The position numbers and the translations under genes are program-made. Source: Alentia gelatinosa (lineage: Eukaryota; Annelida; Polychaeta; Phyllodocida; Polynoidae). Taken from it: DNA of 64,000 nucleotides. How positions within the stretch are numbered: the stretch's first letter is position 1; each line of letters begins with the position of its first letter. The stretch covers positions 43,692,723-43,756,722 of the forward strand of contig OX465584.1 in NCBI GenBank assembly GCA_950022655.1, given 5' to 3'. The notes below the pieces were generated by a model, which did no database searches, was not told the DNA's origin, and saw only the letters and a program-made list of their open reading frames with translations. Shown here piece by piece: positions 55,101 to 64,000 of this stretch.

Positions 55101-56507
55101 ATAGTCAGGGGGCCAGCCCCTGAAAAAGTGGCTTTTCGTTCCATGGAAGTATAGCAGCAATTTTATTGTATCAAATGAAAGCTGAGACGTTGGCCATTCC
55201 AGATATGGTAGCCATTTTTCTGTAAATGTGTCCATTTGACCTTTTATTAGAGGTCAAAGGTCAAAGGTCATCAAATTTAAGAGGGTTTTGAAATTGAGAC
55301 ATATTTTGTCTTTTCTCCAAGAGTATTAAGTTGATTTCTTAGATATTTGGTAAATATATTGAGACACAATAGAGTCATCAGCTTTTATCACCATCTTGAT
55401 TTTGATCAAGGTCAAGGTCACCAAATGGAATGTTTCCACCCAGAATTTCACCCAATTTCCTATAAGGACTTACAATAGTTTCTGTAACTTATTCTAATAT
55501 GCCTGTATTTCAACTTGAATGATATATCTAATTACCTGACACCCTACCCTAGTAAAGCCCTAGAGATAGAATTCCCATCATGCACCATTAAGCCACAGCA
55601 AGGTCAAAGGTCAACATATATGTTCATACAAAAGACATAGGCCACTGAAATTGAGACATATTTTTTCATATCTCAAAAAGTATTTGGTAGATTTATTAGA
55701 TATTTAGCAAAATTATTGGGACACCACAGTCCTATCAGCCTGTGTCACCATCTTGATTTTTCTCAAGGTCAAGGTCACCAAATGGAATGTTTCCTTCTGA
55801 AATTTCACAATATTTCCTCTAAAGGACTTATAATAGTTTCTTTAACTTGTTCTAATATACCTGTATTTCAACTTGATTAATATATTTGAATACTCGGCAC
55901 CATGCCCTAGCAATGTCCTAAAGCAAGTCTTCCCATCATGCACCAGTAAGCCACAGTGAGGTCAAAGGTCATGGTATCTGTTCATACATAGGCCTCTGAT
56001 GTTGAAACATATTTCGTCATATCTTGAAGAATATTTCACCGATCTCTTAGATATTTCACACAAAGATTGATATTCCATGGTACTCTAGGATTCTACAACA
56101 ATCAAACATTTTTCCCAAGGTCAAGGTCACTAAAAGGAATGTTTTTGTCAAAATTTGACCAAATATTCAGTTAGAAATTGTAGTAGTTTCTATAAATTGA
56201 CTTAAAATACCTGCAATTTAACTTGCATAACATATTTCTAAAAATGATATCAGTACCTCACAATTGTCTTCCCATCATGCATCATTAAGTGACATTGAGG
56301 TCAAAGGTCAAGGTAAGATTCCATAGAAAATCACAAATACACCCAATCTTATAAGAAATTGAGATTGAATTTGAAATTGAGAATGTCTTAAGATATATTT
56401 GATAATAATCATGTTGAACCCTTCCGTATTTGACCAAAGGATGCATATTGTACAGTGCTATTGAGCTTTACCAAGGTCAAGGTCACCAAATAGAATGTTC
56501 TAGCCTG
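55101..56507 (+). repeat. Long inverted repeat, left arm (inner part): four tandem repeats of about 350 bp
   Basis: Matches the reverse complement of about 60413-61840. It contains four diverged units of about 350 bp. Each carries an AGGTCAAAGGTCA word (55251, 55601, 55959, 56298) and a CAAGGTCAAGGTCA word (about 55407, 55763, 56116, 56472). No coding sequence. Confidence 0.85.
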
Positions 56508-59500
56508 AAATCTCAATGAAGTGCATGTGGAGACTTACAATAGTTTGTCAATTCATATTTATCAATCTTATATTATTACCAAAAACATATTTTAATCTAG
56601 GAAATCATGCCTCTAGACAACAACAAAACTATAACAGAAGATGTCTAAAGGCAACATTTCAGACATTCTAATGATGGAACAGTTGAGGCCTAAAGGCATC
56701 ACCCACTGGAATGGGTTAAGGAAGATGTATTATGGATCATGTCATAAAGCATTGAATTCAGACAACTATGTGTCCATCTGATAAGACCATATACTGAGAT
56801 CAATAGCCATCCTTGAACAATTTTGTTGAATGTCTGAGTACACTAGACAATAGTGTCATATTCTACTGGTTTGGTCACTTTGTAAAATCAGAGATTAACG
56901 AATACATATTTATTCACCTGTAGGGTCCCAGGGATCATAATCTACAGCATGGTATTCTTGGATATTTTTGATGGCATCATTTCTTTCAAGCAATAATATA
57001 GATAAAAAATATGAAACTTGCAGAGAATGTACTTATAAAACCATATTAAGCACTGTTAGTCTAAGAAAATTGTAGAATTGACAGCGAGATGTGATATCTC
57101 ATCCTGACCAATGTGGCTATGTGACAGAGCACTGCCTGTAAAGGGTTAGGAAGATACAGCAATTTACTCTCCTGTTTATATGGTCTATTATGTATAGCTA
57201 CTGCAGATGTTATGCCTTCTTGTTCCATTTGGGCAGCTACATTCACATACATAAATGGCATTTTCATCTAGTTCTAAACTGCTCTCAGTCCTCCCACTAC
57301 TTAGACTATCAGGTTGACTAAAATGCAATACCTGGAGGAGAAGTCCATCCTATATCAATGGCAAATTCACCCAGATTGAATCTCTGTTATACTCAAAGGA
57401 TCATATATATTAGGAAGAAGCAACTAAAGTTTGAATCAACTGCCATCCTTCCATTGCTCAGGGACTTCCCAAAGAACAACTAGCCTGCTGTCTATCACCA
57501 TTGTAGAGGCAGCTGAGTGCAATGAGGACATCAAATGCCTAGTCAGGGGGTCCTAGAAACTATAACTTATACTGTATTAGCTATAATTGGAACCCTGAGG
57601 TCATTTTCACACAACTCTGTATTCTGAGCCCAGCTAAGACTTAAGCATTACAACTGGGTGTCCTTGGGGTCAGTTTTCAGTGGAAGAGACACTCCTTCCA
57701 CTTGGCCTGGATACCTCTCATGGTGCTTTACATTGAGGAAGTCCTCAAGGATGCTCAGGAGTATGACTGAATAGGTTGAAGGTTGGTCTGAGTAGGCTCA
57801 CAGCCTCATCATAATGTCAGCTGCCTATTGCTTGGGCAGGTGTCCACCACATACATATGCTCTTAGTATCACTCTCTCACTGCCCACTTGGCCAGTTGCC
57901 TTCCCAATGCCATGCCTAAGCCTGTACCGAAAACAAAAATCAAGATTACAGGCAAAGTTTAATTGCATAAGGAGGACATGATGGAGGCCCATGTGCAAGG
58001 TGCATAAAACTGGGCCTTGTAGCACATGAATCGGGGCTTAAATGTATTGAAACTTCCCTCATACCACAACACCTTGCTCTGAGTGTGGGATTAAACAGAG
58101 ACATTTAGCCACCCATCTCATGACCCCAACTGTCCCTGAGGCCTGGAAGCAACCTGCCTTTTAGGCTTTTGAAGCCTATGCCAGCAAAAGTCATTAAACA
58201 ATGGGTACTAGCCCAACATGACCATATCAACTTGGGGGACCATGACACAATCTACTCTCTAAGCACAACCTCTCATGTGAAAACTGGCCAAGAGACATTG
58301 ACTATGGTATTCAGAAGGACCAGTCCCAAAATGGTAAAATAAGCCGCAAAATGGTAAAATAAGTAAGTGGATGGTCCAGGTCAGAAGGAATATTTGTTAT
58401 CCATCTTGTCCAAGCCCTCATGGCATTCAGGAATAAAATATGCATGATAGTCATCTCTTAGGATACAAAAACAGACCTCACTTGGTTTACTCTAGGGAAA
58501 AAAGTAGGTCCCCACCACCCAATAGAAATGGGACATGGCAACCCATGATGATCAGGTATTTGTCATATGCATAAGCACCGCAATGGTCCAAAGCTTTATC
58601 AAGAAAGACTACCATCTTCAGGCAATAGGTCCCAATCATCTGAAATACCATAGACACATCTGTATCCCCGGGGGAATACCTGTCTGTCTGCCTCAAGCTT
58701 CAAACTACTTGCAAATAAATCAATACTGGCCTAAAAATGGAGCCATTGATGGCAATAGTCAAGAGAGAAATCTGACTGGTTCTGGCAGGACTTGACATTA
58801 ACCTCAACGTCATTCAGGCAAGGCTGGCTTACCTTAACCTCTTAATATATTTCAGGATCCTGAACTCTTCAGAAGCCATCCTCCAGGTTGATTTTACTTT
58901 AAAAAGCCCTATTGTATTTTCACCTTTATCTTCAATGGCTTGATAATTTCATACCCATTGCCACTCTGCACATAGATGATGCCTCATAGAGTACAGCAAC
59001 CTTGATTTCAACCTTCACCAAAAGATTCCAGCAACCCACCATCTACATCCATATTTCTGCTACAATGTTGCTCAACTTTCACCCCACTACAAGACTACAC
59101 TCTACATATAGTTCATGGGCAACTCCTTTGCCACCCTAAGATTGAGGTACAATTATATCTTGGGGGAGGTCTTTAATAGCAGCCTATGGTGGAGACATCT
59201 CTTTCTTTAAGAATGCATATGTGAAGCAGGTGACCCTAGGAGCAACTAATGTAGCTAACCAAAGCACTCTCCTTCTGGTATCCACAGGGTACCTAGACAT
59301 GACATGCAGGTATGGAGCCATGCCAGGGAGTAGAGCCTTACTACACACTCAGCTATGATCTTGTTGTATCATACAGGAGCACCGCTGTCCTTGTGCAAGC
59401 ATTCATATGTTTTTATATGTGTAAAATATGTCAATGATTGATTCACCTGTCCAGATTTAATAACAGTTCTTAATAACAATTACCAAAGCATATGAAAGAT

Positions 59501-60412
59501 GAGATGAGTTTGGTTTCTGCCCTACTGGTTGGCATCGAGCAACATCTATGAGTAGGATAGAATAGTTTTGCTGAAATCTAGCTTAGTCTGTGCCATTTGA
59601 ACTGGTGCAGGTAGTGAGTTCAATGCTTTGACACAACAATAGTAGGGTGAGTTGAGTACCTAACTACATTTGGTGGCATCAGTATTACAGTTAATATTGA
59701 CAGCAGATCTAATAATGAATATGGCATTGTTGAGCTATTCTCCATTATATATTTCCTTAAAATTAGTAAAATGTGGTTGCTAATATCGCTAATGACAAAT
59801 TATATGCCAAAGGTTCATTTCTGACCTTAGCACAGTTATAGCTTATACAATACAATAATAAAGGTCAGGAAGTCAAAAACATTAAAGGCTAAATAAAGGC
59901 CAGATAGGCTCATCCATAATATGGACTTTATGAAAACCATAGTTACAAACTGTATCTTGTCAAATTCTGGGTAAATGAGGTTATGTACAAAATGTTTTAG
60001 GAATACTTTTAAAAAAAGGTCCTATCTGTTCTAAAGTATTTGATTAACTGTGTGATTTCAAGCTAGAACATTCTATTTGGTGAGGGTATTAACGTGTCGG
60101 TGTATATCTCTCTGTAGGCAGTCCCTTCATGGTGAGTGTGGTATAAACACACTGTTTGTTATATATACCCGTATTAACGTGTCGGTGTATATCTCTCTGT
60201 AGGCAGTCCCTTCATGGTGAGTGTGGTATAAACACACTGTTTGTTATATATACCCCGTATACCTCCATAATATGGACTTTATGAAAACCATAGTTACAAA
60301 CTGTATCTTGTCAAATTCTGGGTAAATGAGGTTATGTACAAAATGTTTTAGGAATACTTTTAAAAAAAGGTCCTATCTGTTCTAAAGTATTTGATTAACT
60401 GTGTGATTTCAA
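56508..60412. other. Core of the long-inverted-repeat element, no intact gene
   Basis: About 3.9 kb of spacer between the arms. At about 58078-58110 a frame reads CSECGIKQRHLATHLMT, a C-x2-C-x5-H-x3-H zinc-finger-like string ending soon after in a stop, which hints at decayed coding sequence. I could not identify a transposase or polymerase. A direct duplication lies at 59913-60434. Confidence 0.45.
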
Positions 60413-60434
60413 GCTAGAACATTCTATTTGGTGA
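59913..60434. repeat. Identical 171-bp direct repeats flanking a doubled 85-bp unit
   Basis: 59913-60083 and 60264-60434 appear identical. Between them an 85-bp unit starting GTATTAACGTGTCGGTGTAT occurs twice in tandem (60086-60170 and 60171-60255). The second 171-bp copy overlaps the inner end of the right arm. Confidence 0.85.
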
Positions 60435-62396
60435 CCTTAACCTTGGTAAAGCTCAATAGCACTGTACAATATGCATCCTTTGGTCAAATACGGAAGGGTT
60501 CAACATGATTATCATTGAATATATCTTAAGACATTCTCAATTTCAATTTTAATCTCAATTTCTTATAAGATTGGGTGTATTTGTGATTTTCTATGGAATC
60601 TTACCTTGACCTTTGACCTCAATGTCACTTAATGATGCATGATGGGAAGACAATTGTGAGGTACTGATATCATTTTTAGAAATATGTAATGCAAGTTAAA
60701 TTGCAGGTACTTTAAGTCAATTTATAGAAACTACTACAATTTCTAACTGAATATTTGGTCAAATTTTGACAAAAACATTCCTTTTAGTGACCTTGACCTT
60801 GGGGAAAATGTTTGATTGTTGTAGAATCTTAGAGTACCATGGAATATCAATCTTTGTGTGAAATATCTAAGAGATCGGTGAAATATTCTTCAAGATATGA
60901 CAAAATATGTTTCAACATCAGAGGCCTATGTATGAACAGATACCATGACCTTTGACCTCACTGTGGCTTACTGGTGCATGATGGGAAGACTTGCTTTAGA
61001 ACATTGCTAGGGCATGGTGCCAGGTATTCAAATATATTAATCAAGTTGAAATATAGGTATATTAGAACAAGTTATAGAAACTATTATAAGTCCTTTAGAG
61101 GAAATATTGTGAAATTTCAGAAGGAAACATTCCATTTGGTGACCTTGACCTTGAGAAAAATCAAGATGGTGACACAGGCTGATAGGACTGTGATGTCCCA
61201 ATAGTTTTGCCAAATATCTAAGAAATCCACCAAATACTTTTGATGAAATGAAGAAATATGTTCCAATTTCAGTGGCATATGTTAGTCATTTGTATGAACA
61301 AATACCTTGACCTTTGACCTTGCTGTGGCTTAATGGTGCATGATGGGAATTCTTTCTTTTGGGCTTCGCTAGAGTATGTTGTCAGGCATCTAAATATATA
61401 ACTCAAGTTGAAATACACGCATATTGCAACAAGTTATGAAAACTATTGTAAGTCCTTATCGAAAATTGGGTGAAATTCTGGGTGGAAACATTCCATTTGG
61501 TGACCTTGACCTTGATCAAAATCAAGATGGTGACAAAGGCTTATGAGTCTATGGTGTCTTAATATATTTACCAAATATCTAAGAAATCAACTTAATACTC
61601 TTGGAGAAAAGACAAAATATGTCTCAATTTCAAAACCCTCTTAAATTTGATGACCTTTGACCTTTGACCTCTAATAAAAGGTCAAATGGACACATTTACA
61701 GAAAAATGGCTACCATATCTGGAATGGCCAACGTCTCAGCTTTCATTTGATACAATAAAATTGCTGCTATACTTCCATGGAACGAAACTCCTTAAATAAC
61801 AGGATTTCAGGGAACTGGCCCCCTGACTATTATGCTTTCTACTGTTTTCTAGATACTTGAGTTCCTCAAATTCAACCAATCTGAAAACACTTTCCTCCAT
61901 AACTCTTGAACTACTTTACCGATTTTTAAAATCCGAATATCTTTGTGATCCTCTCTTCTCCAGCTATCTTTTGCATATATTATTCTAATTATAGATATGA
62001 AATCCAGTCTCCTAGCAACAGAATACGGATTTGGCTGTTGGGTGGGCTTGTTAACCTGGGATTAGCACAGATGAGCAGAATTATTAGAATAACTCTCTAG
62101 ATATCGATGATAGAGACATGTAATTTAGCATACTGGGGTAGTTTCACATGCTGAATCCGATGGAGATATTTATTTTCATGTATATTGATGATGTCATAGT
62201 GAATTTGCATATTGATAGGGAAATCTAAAATAATGATGCATAGATTTTGCAAAAAGCACTCAAATAATGTTCCTATCTAATCTAGATCATGTCATATAAG
62301 GCAAAGCATATCTTTGACTTGTAAATAGGAATTTGGACAGCTAATTTGCATAATTTATCTTGAACCTGAAGTCCTAAGATGGATCAAAGAATTGAT
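60413..62396 (-). repeat. Long inverted repeat, right arm (uninterrupted)
   Basis: About 1.98 kb, the reverse complement of 45705-46285 plus 55101-56507. It includes the same four units of about 350 bp with TGACCTTTGACCT and TGACCTTGACCTT words. It has no large insertion, so it serves as the empty-site reference for the left arm. Confidence 0.87.
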
Positions 62397-62400
62397 ATAT

Positions 62401-62562
62401 AGAAAACAGTAGAAAGCATAATGAGTGCATAGATTTTGCTAAAAGCACTCGAATAATACTCCTCTCTAATCTAGATCATGTCATATAAGACAGCTAGTTT
62501 GGAGAATTATTCGAGTGCTTTTTGCAAAATCTATGCAGTCATTATGCTTTCTACTGTTTTCT
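62401..62562. mobile_element. Palindromic MITE, about 160 bp
   Basis: The left half, AGAAAACAGTAGAAAGCATA then ATGAGTGCATAGATTTT and AAAGCACTCGAATAAT, is mirrored on the right with about two mismatches over 55 bp. The same termini bound the 8.8-kb insertion in the left arm of the long inverted repeat. Confidence 0.7.
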
Positions 62563-62612
62563 ATATACTAGAGTTCCTCGAATTCAACCAATCTGAATAC
62601 ACTTTCTTCCAT

Positions 62613-63121
62613 CATTACCCCTTATCCCTGAACACAAGAGTATTAGTCAAGAATTGGGCAAATAAAATTTATTTTAATTTTATGAAGACCTTTACCGACA
62701 TGAATATTAATACAGTAAAATATTAATACGAGATAAGGTAAATAGTAGTAATTGACAAGTATAAATGAGATCAATTACGGTTGAAAAATACATATTGTGT
62801 AATTGACAAATATAATGATATGTCAATTATGATAAGTATATATGGTTATATAAGAATAAGTATATGTAGTTATACAATATGAATATATAATAGCCCTACG
62901 GAGTAGATGATAGAAGAAAGGTGACGGTAGGTGGGGAAATAAAAATATGTGTGTACGTGGTGAAGTACAAGAACAGACTGAGGAGGAGGTCAGAGTGGCG
63001 CGTGGTCACGTGACCGCGGGGTTCACGTGTCCGACACCAGAGGGGAGTGCGCAGGGTGCGCTGGGGGTGTGGTGTGTCAGGGGGAGCAATGACCACCCCT
63101 GACCAACAGCCATGGGTCACC
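62613..63121. mobile_element. Non-coding terminal-only derivative of the DIRS-type family
   Basis: The left end, CATTACCCCTTATCCCTGAA, matches the left end of element B, and the right end, CAATGACCACCCCTGACC then GCCATGGGT, matches its right end. No ORF lies between. Comparison with the related sequence at about 61890-61915 (TTTCCTCCATAACTCTTGAACT) shows an insertion between CCAT and AATTCTTGAAC with no duplicated target bases, as expected for YR-mediated insertion. 509 bp. Confidence 0.75.
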
Positions 63122-63345
63122 AATTCTTGAACTACTTGACCGTTACTAACTCTCTAGATATCAATGATAGAGATATGTAATTTAGCATACTGGGGTATTT
63201 TAACATGCTGAATCCAATGGAGATATCTATTTTCATGTATATTGATGATGTCATAGTTAATTTGCATATTGATAAGGAAATCTGTAATAATGATGTATAG
63301 ATTTTGCAAAAAACACTCAAATAGTACTCCTCTCTAATCTTGACC
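63122..63345. repeat. Second copy of the outer arm segment of the long inverted repeat
   Basis: Matches 61900-62275 in the same orientation, lacking an internal stretch between GACCG and the ACTCTCTAGATAT word. It continues 62563-62612, from which it is separated by the DIRS derivative. Confidence 0.7.
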
Positions 63346-63520
63346 CCGATTTGCAAATCCTATTATGGAAGACCACCTGTTAAGGTGAATTATATGTGAA
63401 TAAAAATGACCAAAAAAACATATACACCAAAAAGGTATCTGGTGATCCAGCTACCCACTTACAGAGAACATGTAGTAAGCATTAAGAAATATGACGAAAA
63501 CACTCTGTCCATAACTATAC
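63346..63520. other. Intergenic, nothing recognised
   Basis: Short AT-rich interval between the repeat cluster and the 3' end of the last gene. Confidence 0.4.
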
Positions 63521-63526
63521 TTTATT
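63521..63526 (-). terminator. Poly(A) signal AATAAA of the right-edge gene
   Basis: AATAAA on the minus strand (in GTAAATAAAGTA) lies about 258 nt downstream of the TGA at 63786-63784, a reasonable 3'-UTR length. Confidence 0.5.
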
Positions 63527-63783
63527 TACAAATACATAATGATACACCGATATACGGCGATATAATGATAGAGGCGCGTGAGTAATATACAATGCACGGA
63601 GGTAACCACCATTATCAACGAAACAACATTATGTAATGATGCGCTAGCCATATGAAAACCGCACACGCAAAAAAAAACAACTCCACAAATCGGTCTTCTT
63701 CCTTTGGCAGATATATTCCCGTAGTACTTCTTCCTCAATGACAAAACACATAACCTTAGACCAATTCGTCTCCACTGCTGTCG

Positions 63784-63954
63784 TCACGGGATCGGCTCCA
63801 TCTCCAGAACGACGTCTATGACATCATCTTCCGGTCTATTTACATGTGGTCCATATTGTCTTGTCTCTACAAGGTCAATTAGAATGACAGCTCCCCTAAT
63901 GCCAAGGGCAGTCCACCCTGCAGGATTCCCCCAATGACGCCTGTCTGGGCATAC
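63784..63954 (-). CDS. Probable 3'-terminal exon of an unidentified gene (partial)
   Basis: Immediately after an acceptor (ACACAAATTTTAG at 63967-63955) a frame of 56 codons runs to TGA at 63786-63784. It has protein-like composition: CPDRRHWGNPAGWTALGIRG near the start, VILIDLVETRQYG in the middle and an acidic end, PEDDVIDVVLEMEPIP. It begins with codon GTA at 63954 if phase 0. A poly(A) signal follows at a suitable distance. The rest of the gene lies beyond the window. I do not recognise the family. Confidence rests on the combination of acceptor, frame, composition and poly(A) signal. Confidence 0.42.
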   Translation of the reverse strand, partial: VCPDRRHWGNPAGWTALGIRGAVILIDLVETRQYGPHVNRPEDDVIDVVLEMEPIP

Positions 63955-64000
63955 CTAAAATTTGTGTAATATTTACTGCCAAACGAATATAAACCTGACT

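Noticed and set aside
58487..58795. 69- and 86-codon frames in the core of the long-inverted-repeat element as transposase
   Set aside because: No conserved catalytic motif could be recognised in either frame; they may be chance or decayed beyond reading.

Overview
This is a stretch of an animal nuclear genome, not a prokaryotic one. The only recognisable host gene is a split TRP-type cation channel. Intergenic DNA is AT-rich, there are no operons, and the window is dominated by transposable elements. Degenerate TTAGGG-like repeats and repeated AGGTCAAAGGTCA and CAAGGTCAAGGTCAC words suggest a marine invertebrate, perhaps a mollusc or a non-vertebrate deuterostome. I cannot name the species from sequence alone.

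Layout. 0-5.9 kb: intergenic DNA with a 150-bp palindrome. 5.96-10.5 kb (minus): a tyrosine-recombinase (YR) retrotransposon of Ngaro/PAT type with split direct repeats, damaged by frameshifts. 10.7-11.6 kb: a decayed LINE fragment. 12.9-13.3 kb: a PIF/Harbinger-like MITE with a TAA target duplication. 14.15-18.97 kb (minus): a GC-rich DIRS-type YR retrotransposon with inverted ends, carrying at least four inactivating lesions. 22.2-22.6 kb: a small TIR element holding telomere-like repeats. 23.06-25.68 kb (minus): the last two visible exons of an ankyrin/TRP-like channel; the 565-bp gap between them is a foldback MITE whose ends supply GT and AG. 28.4-28.7 kb: another MITE. 29.76-34.21 kb (plus): a second Ngaro/PAT-type element with full-length gag-like, RT-RNaseH and YR frames and apparently identical terminal repeats.

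34.9-35.9 kb is a CACTGTAAAAA-ended element with a second MITE inside it. At 38.3-44.8 kb and 48.2-52.8 kb lie two copies of one TIR element, each stuffed with kilobase-scale minisatellites. The first minisatellite is shared between copies and the second has been replaced by a different sequence. The second copy sits inside a CAGGGGCGTACCCA-ended element (46.9-55.0 kb) made of about 140-bp repeats. That element in turn interrupts one arm of a long inverted repeat (45.7-62.4 kb) with arms of about 1.98 kb built from about 350-bp repeats. Near the right edge are a 509-bp non-coding derivative of the DIRS family and a probable 3'-terminal exon of an unidentified minus-strand gene.

The most interesting candidate is the MITE that coincides exactly with a GT-AG interval in the channel gene and would leave the reading frame intact if spliced (introner-like intron gain). 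Next are the minisatellite-bearing TIR element pair and the gag/pol arrangement of the Ngaro-type elements, in which the two frames share phase and are separated by a single stop codon next to a good splice donor. No functional RNA gene or CRISPR array was recognised; one tRNA-like SINE fragment is reported.
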